A stretch of DNA of 64,000 nt from Tillandsia leiboldiana (taxonomy: Eukaryota; Streptophyta; Magnoliopsida; Poales; Bromeliaceae): NCBI GenBank assembly GCA_029204045.2, contig CM055064.1, positions 4,222,692-4,286,691 of the forward strand, read 5' to 3'. The notes below the pieces were generated by a model. That model was not told the origin of the DNA. It ran no database searches and saw nothing but the letters and a program-made list of their open reading frames with translations. Shown here piece after piece: positions 32,901 to 45,400 of this stretch; position 1 is the first letter of the stretch, and each line of letters begins with the position of its first letter. A program made the translations under genes and the position numbers.

Positions 32901-35425
32901 ATGTCTGAAACAGAGAATAATGAAGAGAGCAAGTTACCTTTGCAACTTGCAATTGTTGGACGTCCTAATGTTGGGAAGTCTACTCTGCTGAATACCTTAT
33001 TACAAGAAGAAAGGGTTCTGGTTGGGCCAGAGGCTGGCTTAACAAGGGATTCAATTCGAGCTCAATTTCAATTCGAAAACCGGACTATCTATTTGGTAAA
33101 TTAGCAGGTTTTATATATTCTTCCTAGCTATGTTGGTCTACTGGTTTTTTTTTGTAATTTTTGTATTTCCATGTGTTCTTAATATTTCCTCCATTCGGAG
33201 CTTCAAATAATATCCTTTTACTTAGGGATAAAATACCATTTGTCCTCTCGTACTCTTTTGCCAACTTCAAATACCTTTTGTCTTCAGTTTAGACATGAGG
33301 TTTTGCATGTTGTGATCTTTGTCTGTATGTGTAGCATTGTCACAGGCTCGTAGAATTCTGGATATTCTTATAGAAGCATGTGAATGTTGTATTAACTGAT
33401 CATGTAATTTTTCATGTTCAGGTGGACACTGCAGGTTGGTTACAAAGATCAGGGCAAGAAAAGGGGCCAGCATCATTAAGTGTTGTACAGTCAAGAAAGA
33501 ACCTTATGAGAGCTCATGTTATAGCTTTAGTGCTTGATGGAGAAGAGGTATGGAACATATGGATATTTTTTCTATGTTTCTTACTAATTAGAAGCCTCGC
33601 TACCTCGCTACGCAGCCCAAATTATCGACAAATGAAAGCAACCAATCTTACTTCTTTTGTTCTCTTCCAACTTACCACATAAAAAAAATTCAAGACTACT
33701 CTTTATGCTTTAGATTCTTATTCTGTTAACATCATCAGCTGCTGGTGATTTAATAAAATTTGAATGTGTTTCTCTGGTTATGTAGATTGCAAAAGCTAAG
33801 AGCAGTATGAAACATGCAGAAGTAGTTATAGCACGGCAAGCGATTGAAGAAGGTCGTGGACTGGTCGTGATTGTAAACAAGATGGATCTTCTTAGAGGAA
33901 ACTCTTTATTACTTGAAAAAGTCATGGAAGCTGTTCCTAAAGAAATTCAGACTGTCGTACCTCAGGTGTGTATATTCAGCCATAATATGCATCATGCTGA
34001 CGGAATAATTTATTGTCTTTTTTCCCTATGATGATTATGAATTTACATTTTTACATTTTAAATCAAGTTGTACTCCTAGAGATATGGAGTTATGGTGCAA
34101 TGAAATTAAAAATTTTCTAATCACACTTTTTTAAAATATATTTGAAGTGCAATCAAGTGTATTTCATAGTCAGTGTATGTTTTGCATGAAACAAGACTAC
34201 TATATGCCGAACTTCTCTCACCTTGCACTAGTGGTAAATAACCACTTCATATTTGCTAGTGATTTTCTTATGATTTTTTATTAACTTTCGTGCATAGAAA
34301 TAATTTAAAGAATTATTCGAGCAACCAAAACAAAAGTCTGTAAATTGTTCATTTTGGAGAAGATTGTGATCATACTACTTTCAGCTTTTTAATCTATTTG
34401 TCTGTCACCCAGCAGAAGTAAGTTCCAAGTATCTGTTATACGCATTCATATATATATCACTTAATTTATTAGGTCACTGGGATACCAGTTGTATTTGTTT
34501 CTGCATTGGAAGGAAGGGGACGAGTTGCCGTCATGCGTCAGCTCATAGATACTTATGAAAAATGGTGCTTAAGATTGCCAACTGCACGTCTTAATCGCTG
34601 GCTGCGTAAGGTAATCTATCTTAACTACGTTATCATTTTCTTTGCGGATTTTACAGTAAACCATAAATGACAGAGAAAGAGGAATTTCCTTTAATACCGC
34701 TCATGTTAAGAATAGATGCCAACTCTCTTTGGAAAACTACTCTTTGTTCAGAAGCATCTTGTTATATTTCCCTTGTGGCTCTTTTGGCCTGGTTGAGCTT
34801 CTGCAGAAGAGTTAGTTTGTAAGCTGTTCAAAAAGCATTGGCGGCGCTTTCACTAACATCCTCAGCGACAGCTTTTGGCTGCATCAGAAGCAGATCGTTG
34901 AAATTGGAGCTTTTGCCTTAGGGTTTAGAAACTCGATTCAGCTACCCAGTACAGATCCACAACAAGATCCCCTCTTTTGCCACGCATATGATTACTTGTT
35001 ATAACTTATTACATGGTTTGAGTGATTATCAAAATAAAAAGATGGCGATTTCTTGCTTTTTTTGATGATTTTTTTTTTTTTTTTTTCATATTTTTGTTTG
35101 GTCCTAACAGGTTATGAGCAGGCATTCGTGGAAAGATCAAGCAACCCAACCGAAGGTGAAGTACTTCACTCAGGTCAAAGCACGGCCGCCTACATTCGTT
35201 GCCTTTCTGAGTGGGAAGGCACAGCTTTCAGATACTGATATGAGGTTCTTAACAAAGTCTCTCAAGGAAGACTTTAATCTTGGCGGGATCCCAATCCGCA
35301 TCATGCAGCGGTCCATTCCAAGAAGAGGAGATCCCAAGAAAAATAGTAACAATTTGAGAACTAGGATGAATTTGAGAGCCAGATCGGACAAAAGATCGGC
35401 ACCATCAGAACTTGCTCCGTCTTGA
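29915..35425 (+). CDS. DER: Der/EngA double GTPase, organelle-targeted
   Basis: Eight exons join in frame to 634 residues: 29915-30360, 31288-31512, 31925-32181, 32878-33095, 33422-33547, 33786-33965, 34473-34610 and 35111-35425. All introns are GT-AG. Residues 1-130 are an Arg/Ser/Pro-rich leader like an organelle transit peptide. GTPase 1: GRPNVGKS at 137-144, DSAG at 186-189, NKSE at 252-255. GTPase 2: GRPNVGKS at 337-344, DTAG at 384-387, NKMD at 455-458, SALEG at 494-498. A KH-like C-terminal domain follows (GGIPIRIMQR), with a basic tail. Bacterial Der acts in assembly of the large ribosomal subunit; plant homologues serve organellar ribosomes. Plastid versus mitochondrion is not decided by sequence. 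NKSE departs from the NKxD rule. The ATG lies 77 bp right of the Harbinger end, and intron 1 holds a MITE. Confidence 0.93.
30502..30969. mobile_element. Tourist-like MITE in DER intron 1
   Basis: Ends GGTATCGTTTGG and, inverted, GGCACCGTTTGT. TAA flanks both sides (30499-30501, 30970-30972). The interior has three tandem units of about 53 bp starting TTTGTGATGATGAGAGTG. The 190-codon minus-strand frame here is an artefact. Related by end sequence to the 8.4-kb Harbinger element nearby. Confidence 0.75.
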
Positions 35426-36394
35426 GGATCTGATATGTATCAATGATGCAGAAAAGGAATAGAACAGGTAGTGACCGACAAATTTTCTCCAAGTGAAGAA
35501 TTTCTATCTTAGATTGAAAGAATGAAGATGAACTCATCTGGTCGATCAGCTCTGTTCCATTTCTATTAACCGAGCGAACTGGAAACTGATATCAGTTGGA
35601 ATCTAGCCTGGTTTTCAGCAAGGGGACTAACCTTTTCGAGTTTTAAGAATACAGGCTCTTTTTATTAATTCCTAGCTGAAATTGCAGTTACTGTAATGCT
35701 AAGTAGCAGCGAAGAGGAGAAAATAATAGCTCATGTAAAAATATACGAGCAATTTATCACACAAAATTATGGTGTTTACTTACCTGCCCTTGGCAACTGG
35801 ATATAATTGAGTTTTTTTTGTTGTTTCCTTCTTTTGTTTATGGTTCTCGCTGTGGGGACAATTTTGTTCTACCCTATTCTTCTGATTAATTTCTTTTTCG
35901 AAGCACTATGGCATGCTGAAAAGATGCAGTAAGTTCCTGAAAGGTGCAACTCCCCAATCTGAAATAAACCTAACCGAACCGGGGATGTTATGTTTGAGAT
36001 TTTTCCTAATCAATCTATAATATCTCTTGAGACAGTTTTCACTTTTTAACACTTGATTCTTCTTAGATGCTGCACAAGACAAACATATCAGATCAGAAAT
36101 TCCCAGACCGAAGTAATGAACAGGACAACTAGGGCATGATCAGCGGCAGCAGTTGAGTCCAAAAGAGAATAATAAGCAACAAAAGAAATTGATGCAGGCA
36201 TATATAACAACACATCACGCTACACGAAGAAGAACTGGATTATTTTATATGACTCAGAAATGGTCATCACTATTATTCCACCAGAGCACCATTTAAGAGG
36301 GAAAATTTTCTATTTATGAAACATCACTATGGAGAAAAGAGAAATGAAAATCGAGAAAGAGCAAAGAAATCTGGTTGTTAAATAGAACGGAAGT
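35426..36394. other. Intergenic region between convergent DER and panB
   Basis: Holds the 3' untranslated ends of both genes. No further gene, repeat or element is evident. Confidence 0.6.
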
Positions 36395-36880
36395 CTATGA
36401 GCAGTTGTTGTTGTCCTCCGATGATCGGCCAGCTGTCTCAATATTTTCAGCAGCAGCAGCTGCCGCGGTTGCGGCCTCACTCAAACCCATCTTCTCTAGC
36501 TCGTTAAGAAACACATTGACATCGGCATTACTTATTCTGTACGGAGTGTGAGCCGGACCGGGAAAAGACCGGCTCTCCACTTCTTGCTTATACTCTGACA
36601 GTGCCTTGTTGATGGCATCACCCACATGTCCAAACTGCTTACAAAATTTAGGGGTTACCTGTAAAAGTGGTAAGAGGCAGCAGATTACGTAGTGCAAGCA
36701 CATGAGATGCTAAGGGCCTGTATGGGAGCATACGGAGTGAACGGTGCAGCACGCGCAACAGGTTTTGTTCACGTGAGCGTTGTTTGTGAAACCTTGAGAA
36801 GCCACATTCCTCGAAACTTGTTGAGTGGTTATTTGGCACTTATATGTGGAAATAGGTGTTAGCACATGTCCAATTGGGGG

Positions 36881-36916
<36 letters not shown>

Positions 36917-39900
36917 CGGTTGTTTGCAGCGAAAGCTCCGTACTGGGATTGCCAGACGCCTAGCTACTACTTCTCAGAGTAGAGAAGCAATTTCAAAAGC
37001 CGAGTCAAAGAGGCACTAAGAAAGAGAATCAGACACGACATTTACCTTGGCATGATGAGGATGCTGCAGCATTCCCAGCAAGTCGTGGTAAACTAATACC
37101 TGCAAGAAAATAACATCAGTAGGTCCTTAATATGCAGTACTGATGGTAATATCCAAACTGGCAAATAAACTTTTTCTTGCAAATTAGACATGGATAATCT
37201 CAGTTATAATCTGCAAGAAAGGTATAGCAAGTTAATTTGAAGGCGAGGAAACTAAAAAGCAAGTGCCAAGGAAATGAGTTACCAGTGGTATCGAAAATTG
37301 TTGCATGAAAATGAATTAAACCCTACCTCCTACATGATAAAATGTTTATAGATTATAAACCAAATAAGACAACTATAGAAAATGAATTCAGTTGATGGCA
37401 AACAATTAGAATTGCAAGTGATCTGCAAATAATAACTTCCTAAACACTTCAAAACGTCAGATCTTCTTTGGCCTTCTCAAATGCTTTCCCAAAGTTTTAG
37501 CCTCCTAGTAACTTTGGTTGCTTGACGAAACAAGCACCAGCAATTATAGGAAAATTAAACTTAACAAAGATTGGCATATCTAGATGTATCCTATCTAATT
37601 ATTGTAAGCAGTCTCAAACTCGCATTCATTAACTTAAAATGGAAAGGTCTGAGAGAATGAAAGGCATATAAAACCATAAAGTAATTGCCATTCTAGCTCA
37701 ACGATGCAGTTTGCCACCCCAGGAGTGTGACGCCCCAATAGTCCCACATCGGATGTGGATGGAATTGTGATTAAGTTTATATGAGACATGGACACTAGTA
37801 ATAATAACTGGGCTTAAGCATTTTGGGCTGTGGTTTGGGTCCAACGAGTTATTATTGCTAGTGGGCCGGGTCGTTACATTTGGTATCGGAGCCAATAACC
37901 AGCCGGAAGTGTGCGGCGAGTCTCGGCTGAGTCTGGGTCTAGATGACAGGACTAGCGAGACGAGTCTCACATCGCCTGGTGATCTTGGACTGCTGTGTGT
38001 GTGTTTGGGCTGACGAGGACGTCAGGCCTAAACGGGGGGAGTCTGTGACGCCCCCAATAGTCCCACATCGGATGTGGATGGAATTGTGATTGAGTTTATA
38101 TGAGACATGGACACTAGTAATAATAACCGGGCTTAAGCATTTTGGGCTGTGGTTTGGGCCCAACAAGTTATTATTGCTAGTGGGCCGGGTCGTTACAAGG
38201 AGTCTCTAGGATGAAGTCACAGAACAGAATCTAGAAACTCAATGAACATAACTACGAGAAGTGGTGAATAGGGAGAATGCATGAGCTCTTAGTTTCTCAC
38301 TCCATAATCATGAGTTGCCGACGCATGTTAAAACTGCTTTCCTTGCTCAAAGCGTCTTCTTGAAATATCTTACTAAATATACATCTCAGTGAAAAAAGGC
38401 GGATTCAGGCATACCATGTAAACAAAATATTTCTGAGACGAAGAGACTGGCCATATCCTTGAAGTTTGCATTGAACCTACCGGTAAAACCCTTGTTTGCA
38501 CATGTGCCTGTTGGAGGTATCTATTCAATGGATTTTGCATATATATGCCTGGCAGCGGAAGAACGCAGTTTTCAGGGGCGCACGCTTAAATATCAGCTTC
38601 ATCCGGGCAGTTGCGCAGTTTTGCATATTGGCAAGGCTTCATGTGTGGAAAAACTCTAGAATAAGTTGTGTCCTTTCACAGAATAAGCCGTGCCTTACTA
38701 TCCAGAGCACTTGAAAATGATCAAGATGTTCTTTACAATTTTGTCAATATAAAGAGATCACCAAAGTACAGTAATATATCATACATACAAAGAGATCATC
38801 AAAGTACAGCAATTTGTCATCAATACACCACGATGCATTTTCCAACAATATTTGTCGAACAATTTTCTAAAGCCTCCCACACTTCTATGACAAGATTTTT
38901 TAAAACATTCTACAGCTTATTTTAACAGCACGACACTATACTATTCGAATAGCACTACGTGCAACAACCCGGCCAAAACATACAAGCCTTTTGTGACTAT
39001 TCATTTAGGGACTCTCAGCTAAGCGATTCTTCCATTTTGTTTCACCTTCTTATTGCGGCTACCTTCAATTCACTCTGTCAAACTAATCGACTTTCGGAAA
39101 GAATAAATCTCTTTATGAATAGCTAGAACAACAACACACTTTCGAGAGTGCAAGAATTGAAGTACTAACTAACCTGGCCACTGCAGAACGGTCCTGCACC
39201 AATCCCTATAGTGGGAATCTCTAAGGCCTTAGTAGCCGCCGCCGCCACAGGTGCCGGCACGCACTCCAACACGATCGAGAAGCACCCTGCCTTCTGCAAG
39301 GCAAGTGCTGTCTCCACCACCTACACCAAGGAAAATTAATAACAATAAAACTAAAAAATAAAACAATGTCCACTCAATCAATTCATCAAACACCTGGCAT
39401 GCACAATCAGAAAAAAGGAGCCCCACCTTAACGGCACTTGCGACCGTTTTCCCCTGGGGCCGGAACCCACCAAGCACGCTGATGGCCTGCGGCGTCAACC
39501 CCACGTGACCCATGACAGCTATACCAGCCTCAACGATCGCCTTTGCCGCTATTATCCTCGATGGTGCTGCGCCTTCAAGCTTGATCGCGTCCATGGCCCC
39601 CTCTTTAAGCATCCTCACCGCCGAGTCCACCGCCTACACTGCCCCAAGAACAAGAAGAAGAAACCCAATAAAGAAACAATGAGAGAGATGCCTTCAAAAG
39701 ATCGATCTACTAGTAACACTTCCACTGACGTGCATATTGGAAATCAAGTAAACAATGTTGCATGCCCTAACAGAAGTGGTAATCGATCTAATAGTAAACG
39801 GTCCAAGAATAGTCTTAGCACATCTGTTCACGTGCATAATAGAGATTAAGTAATCTAAGACTAAACCGTCCATGAACGAGAGTCATAACACCTCAGCTCA

Positions 39901-41254
39901 CGTGCATAATGAAGATCACGTATGCTACGACGCGTGCATTGACAGAAGAGGTAAATCAATCTAATTGTAAACATTCCAGAAATAGTCTTGACGATCTTGC
40001 TGTCGATTGTGGAGATCGACCAAACTATAAGACAACAGAATAGAAGGCAACAAAATAACGCGCATAAAAATTTGTAAAAATTTATACCCTTCTCGGAAAG
40101 AAAAGAACAAAAAACCTACATGATAAAATTGACTTTGATACTATATTATTTCAAGTCCTGTTTCGATGCACGAGTATCCTTTTTCTTTTCTTTTTTTATG
40201 CATATCAAATCCTTCTAAGGAGCTGTAACGATCCGGCCGACTAGCAATAATAACTCGTTGAGCTCAAACCACATCTTAAAATGCTTAATTACAGTTATTA
40301 TCGCTCGTTTCCATAGTCTCTTATAAACCTAATTATAATTTCATTTTCATCTAACGGGGGACTTAACCAAAAATCAAACTTCTTTCCTACAATTATATTA
40401 GAAAATTTTTGTTCCCAATAAATTAAGAAATCACATAAACTATAACACAGTGCATTTTATAAATCTAATTGTCGATCTAAATACCACAAATACTAGAAAT
40501 AAGTCCTAGGTGTTGGCTATTTATTTATGGGTTAAATAGGTCCAACTTCCTGCCTCGTGACAATAGGCCCAGGAGACTAATAAGTTGAGTTGCGTGAGCC
40601 TAATAAGTTGAGTAGGGCTGCGGTCCATAATAAACCTAACGGCAAGAGGCCCAACAATAGACTCAACGTCCAGGTGGGTTGAGTCCGGTCGAGACCCGTG
40701 GGCGCTGTGTGTGTACGCTTTAAGTGAATTGGTTGCGTATTTCTAACAGCTCGAGCTTTTGGAATTAATGGTTAGCACCAACGATCCTACACTAGGGATT
40801 GATTAGGTTTTAGGATAGAGTGTGATCAGACTAATGTTAGTAAAAAAAAAATGAGAAGAGATGAGACGAGAAGTGGTTGATTTGCCTGGGAGGGGGAGGA
40901 CTCGTAGGAGCCGAAGGGGAGGTCGCCGACGAGGAGGGGGCGGAGGGCGCCGCGGGCGACGGCGCGGCAGTGGGCGAGCATGAGGTCGAGGGGGATGGGG
41001 AGGGTGGTGTCGTGGCCGTGGACGACCATGGCGGCGGAGTCGCCGACGAGGCAGACGTCGACGCCGGCCTGGTCGACGTGCACGGCCGACGGGTAGTCGT
41101 ACGCCGTCACCATCGTTATCGCCTCCCCGCGCCGCTGCTTCTGCCGCAGCTGCCCCAGCGTCACCCGCCGTCCCACGCTCTGCTCCCGCGGCCCCCCGTA
41201 CACCGCGCTCTCCGGCACGTTGCTCATCAATCGCCTTCCCACGCATCTAAACAT
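36395..41254 (-). CDS. panB: 3-methyl-2-oxobutanoate hydroxymethyltransferase (ketopantoate hydroxymethyltransferase)
   Basis: Five minus-strand exons, all phase 0, join to 346 residues: 41254-40886, 39633-39427, 39320-39174, 37099-37046 and 36658-36395. The enzyme adds a one-carbon unit from 5,10-methylene-tetrahydrofolate to 2-oxoisovalerate, giving ketopantoate, the first step to pantothenate and CoA. Diagnostic motifs are VTAYDYPSA (49-57), LVGDSAAMVVHGHDTT (Mg-binding Asp72), LLVGDLPFGSYE (Asp111), DAIKLEG (Glu143), GHVGLTPQ, VLECVP (proposed general base Glu211) and IGIGAGPFCSGQVLVYHD. The length fits plant enzymes. The N-terminus MFRCVGRRLMSNVPE is a short basic leader consistent with mitochondrial import. 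Intron 1 begins CAG|GCAAAT, a GC-AG intron; the other donors are GT. Intron 1 holds a TRIM fragment, intron 3 an intact TRIM and intron 4 a long G tract. Confidence 0.95.
36876..36916 (+). repeat. 41-bp nearly pure G tract in panB intron 4
   Basis: All G except one A at 36883. Because panB is on the minus strand, its transcript carries the C version and the template strand the G run. The tract could form quadruplex structures. Confidence 0.9.
37726..38197 (+). mobile_element. Intact TRIM (miniature LTR retrotransposon), 472 bp
   Basis: Two LTRs, 37726-37878 and 38044-38197, begin TGTGACGCCCC and end GGGTCGTTACA. They differ by four substitutions and one indel. A primer site TGGTATCGGAGCC follows the first LTR after two bases (37881-37893), matching initiator-Met tRNA apart from one base. 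A polypurine tract AACGGGGGGAGTC abuts the second LTR. AGGAG flanks both sides (37721-37725, 38198-38202). The internal region is 165 bp and non-coding. It sits in panB intron 3, opposite to the gene. It lacks the 5S-rRNA-like block expected of Cassandra-type elements. Confidence 0.92.
40224..40365 (-). mobile_element. TRIM LTR fragment in panB intron 1
   Basis: TGTAACGATCCGGCCGACTA and then ACTCGTTGAGCTCAAACCAC match the inverse complement of the LTR at 37726-37878. The far end is diverged (CATCTAACGGGGGACTT). No second LTR, so a solo or truncated copy. Confidence 0.65.
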
Positions 41255-42356
41255 CGCTAAAATAAAAAAACATGAATTTTGTCACTGAATTTTTAGCTTA
41301 AATACTCTACTTAAAAGCATAGTTACTTAATTCGGATTCCGCAAAAATTCGATACGAATATAATACGAATAAAACTTATATTATAATTTTAAAATTCGGT
41401 TAAAAACGGTTTGTAAATTATTCGATTACGCGATTTATATAAAAATTTACAAAATCACAAACTGGTGGTGGCGAGGAAGATGACGAGCGGCACGCGGCCC
41501 GGAGAGGTTCCCATGGCCAGCGGCGAGCGGCGAGCGGTCTGGGAGGGTTCCGATTTCCGATCCGATGGTGGCGGAGTGGGAGGAGGCGGGCGTGAGAGAG
41601 CCTGAGAACAGAGAAGAGGAGTCGGGTGGGGTGGGGTGGGTGGGGTAGGATTATTTTATTTTATTGAAATTTTGAATTTAAAATTAAATTATTTTATATT
41701 TTTAATTAAATTTATTTTAAAATAAACGAATAGTATATTATTTTTTTGTTTTAAAAGAAAAAAAAAATACTAGATGTACATTTCAAATGGAGTGTATATC
41801 TTATCCCACCCCATTTTGAGGTAAGGTGAATTTCACTCGTCATTCTCATCATATCGAAATAATGAGTGAATGAATATCTATCTAATAGAGTGAGTGTAAG
41901 ATGTACACCCCATTTAGAGTGTACACCTAGTATTGCTTTTAAAAAAATTATCAAACAATCAAAAAATAAGTATATATTTTTTGCTCTGACGAAAAATACG
42001 AAATATATAATTCAAATTTTTATTCATGCATTAATTAATTATGTTTAAAAAGCCAAGTATTTTCTACCAAAGTAACTTTTTATTTTTTAAAAAATATAAA
42101 CATTTAATTATTTATTAATTTATTAATTATATTAAAATAAATTTAAATTTTTTGATATTTTTATTTTAATATAAAATTATTATATGAATGATTAAATATT
42201 AATGTGTTATTTCCATCTCCCTAAAGCGAGCCCAAACGGATCGAACCCGACCCGGCCTCCTAATCCGCCGACCCGCTCCCCTCCTTCCCCTCTCGAAGCT
42301 TCGCGGATTCCTCTCGTTTCTCCCTCCCCATCTCCTTCATCTTCTACTCAGTCTCT

Positions 42357-42400
<44 letters not shown>

Positions 42401-42416
42401 GCGTTTGTGGTCTCTA
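41255..42416. promoter_or_regulatory. Divergent intergenic region between panB and SGT1
   Basis: 1162 bp. The panB side has a GC-rich block at 41455-41650. In the panB direction it contains a 19-codon upstream frame (MGTSPGRVPL onward) and a TTTTAG acceptor-like site 2 bases before the panB ATG, so a 5' untranslated intron is possible. The middle holds a foldback MITE (41766-41938). The SGT1 side has a pyrimidine-rich leader with an uninterrupted CT repeat at about 42362-42397. No clear TATA box for either gene. Confidence 0.5.
41766..41938. mobile_element. Foldback MITE of the GCTAG/GTACACC family
   Basis: Left end AATACTAGATGTACATTTC, right end GAGTGTACACCTAGTATTG, inverted relative to each other. 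The interior is CCACCCCATTTTGAGG-like. Same family as 53865, 54279 and 63268. Confidence 0.6.
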
Positions 42417-45400
42417 ATGGCGGCGGATCTGGAGAGGAGGGCGAGGGAAGCGTTCGTCGACGACAACTTCGAGCTCGCCGTGGATCTCTACACGCAGGCC
42501 CTCGACGTCGACCCCGGCAACGCCGATCTCCTCGCCGATCGCGCCCAGGCCAACATCAAGCTCCGCGACTTCACCGGTCCGTGATCCATCCTCGCCTTGT
42601 TTTATAAATTGCAATTCCGTTGGATGTGCATACTAAACTTTAGAAATATTAGCCCTCATTCGTCATCTTTGTTTTTTTCCAAAAAAAAAAAAAAGGAAAA
42701 AAAAAGAAGCAAATTCCATCTAATAGAGTGTGTGAGTGGGTCGTGGAGTGAGGTTTTTTTGGGGCGAAAAAAAAATTGAAAAAAATAGGCCTTGTTTGTT
42801 ATAGCCGTCATTTAAAAAAAATATATTAATTTTATATAATTTGACTGTCTGATTTTTTTTTTTTTCATTGTTATAGTTGGTTAGCTTATAATACATTCAG
42901 AATAATTTGCTTAAAAAATTTTAAAAATAAAAAATTTGTTTTCAAAATAGATTTCAGACTAAACTGCATACATAAAAACATCAGGTACAAAATTCATCTC
43001 CCAGAACTAACTGGCTAAAGTCATATACAGTAGTCTGAACCGCTAAAATAAATACAGAACAAGGTTCACCGCTATCTCACAAAATGACAGGAGATCTATC
43101 TAGCCAACGATCCCCTTACCTCAATCCGCCGGCGCCGCTACAGCCGCGGAGGACTCTGAAAAAGGAAGAGTAACAACGGGTATGAGTACTACTAAAAGCT
43201 AGTAGTGCTCAGTGGGTACGTCACCGAAACTCCGACCTACCCATCAAGTTTACCAGAGGCAAGGATAGGAGAAAAGCAGTAAAGCGGAAAAATGAAACTG
43301 CTAAAATGAAATGTACCACTACTATACCTCAAATGTTGAGAATGAACAGTAACATGTGTGTATGCATCACTATAAAACCACCGAGAAATAACTCAATCAA
43401 CCGACCGACACGAGATCCGGTTCCGCCTGCACTAGCATCCTATTCTTGCCTCTGGTAGATTTGGTGGGTAGGTCGGAGTTTCGATGATATACCCACTGAG
43501 AACTACTGGCTTTTAGTAGTTCTTACGCCCATTGTTGCTCCTTTGCGGTTGTAGTGACGCTGGCGGATCGAGATAAGGGGATGTGGGCTAGATAGATCTC
43601 TTGCCATTTTGCGAGTTAGCAGTGGACCCTGTAGTACATTTTCTTTCTAGTTGTTCAGACTACTGTATATTTGGGTCTGGCTTTAGCCAGCTTGTTGTAG
43701 TTATTTATATTCTGGGAGATGGTTTTTGTATATGAAGTTTTTGTTATGTATACAGTTTAATCTGTGGTTTGTTGTAGTTATAGCTCTGTGTTGCTCTTTT
43801 GTATATACTTCTCTTTATACTTGAGCAGGTTGTAGCACTTCGTGTACGTGGGAAATTCTACGTATACGGCGGATCTGTTGACAAGCCCGGATTTTGGTTT
43901 ACTTTTATTTTTTGTTGCTAAGTAAACACTTTGAATGAAAAAATTGCAAGTAATTTACTGTCCACTCCTACATCTTTTATATATATAATTTAATTAAAAA
44001 AAAAAATGAGGCCTTAGTTTTTTTATTTATTTATATTTTACATTGCAAGTTGTATTGCAAGCTAGCCAATAATAACAAATTTGGGATATACAGTCCAAGG
44101 ATTTAAGTGCCGTAGCACGGAATCGTGCAGAAAACTTGCTGGCGCGGTGCGTGCCGGGCTATGCCAATGAGTGTCGGTCACAAAAAATACATTTGTGTTG
44201 ACACATAATGGCATGAAATATTTATTTTCTTTAGCAATTAAATTTTCTAATTGCTTATTATATATTTTTATCAAATATTTTGAACTTTATTGAGAAAATT
44301 ATTTAGTAATTTAAAGAAAAAAATATTTTGAGCTTTGTTATCGACACGGGGTTGTATCGTGTCGGTATTTTGTTGGCACGATGCGGCACAGTGGATACTA
44401 CCCGTGCATCCTTGATACAATCTGATTATAGAGACTGAAAAATGGTAAAAATGCCAATCGAGGTCTTAGATTCCTAATGTTTAAGAGATTGAATAATGTC
44501 GCTCTCTACGTTATTGATTTTTGGACGACTTTACACCCGGGTAATAGGTTTTCAGAAGTTATAATTTTTTCATACACATGACTTTTATGTGATTGTGATC
44601 ACATTTTTGAATTTGAGATATTGATCATCAAATGTTGAGTGTGCAATAACTTTTTCCTTGTTGATCGATATCTAGTTGCTCGGTGCTAGTTCAATGAGTT
44701 TGTGTAGGTTTTAGGGTCGTCTGTTTTCCCTTCGTCCTTCTAAACATTGCATGCTTGTATCAATTTCTCGAGTCTCTTGTGGTTTGGAGTTGCGCGACTC
44801 TATCTTGCTTGTTTGTAGTTACATGGAAATGGCTATTAGACACAAAGGGATGCAGTAATGCGACACAACACCAATTTCTTGTCTCTAAAATGGTAATCTT
44901 TCGGTAATTGTAATTTTAACATACGGTTGGATCACGGGTCTTGTCACTTGTGTCGATACTGCAGAAGCTGTTGCAGATGCTAATAGAGCGATTCAGTTGG
45001 ATCCTTCGATGGTCAAAGCTTACTTGCGTAAGGGGTAAGCATAAAAATTTCTGTGAAAACATATTTGGTATAGTTGGGCCTGAATTTGGTTTTCCTTATA
45101 TCAAATATTCTTCTAATAGGATTGCTTGTATGAAGATCGAAGAGTATCAAACTGCGAAAACATCTCTTGAGGCAGGTGCTGCATTGGCGCCAGGAGATTC
45201 AAGATTCACTCAATTGATTAAAGAATGTGATGAGCGCATTGCAGGTAGTTTCTTGGTTAAAGATCTTTCAATGCGAGTAATCAGTACCTTCCATGAGGAG
45301 ATTCCTGCAACTTTGTACATCAAATTTCTTCTGATTTTCATTGCTTGTTGTGATTGGAACAGCTTGAGTCAAACATTTTTTTCCCCCCTCTTTTTTACAG

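Noticed and set aside
37881..37893. tRNA gene fragment
   Set aside because: Only the 3' tRNA complement of about 13 bases is present, at a retroelement primer site; no cloverleaf.
37726..38197. Cassandra-type TRIM with 5S rRNA sequence
   Set aside because: The LTR has the usual initiator-Met primer site but no 5S-like promoter block.
40803..41260. Arg/Pro-rich minus-strand frame and a plus-strand frame over panB exon 1
   Set aside because: Out-of-frame shadows; the panB frame is confirmed by conserved motifs and splice phase.
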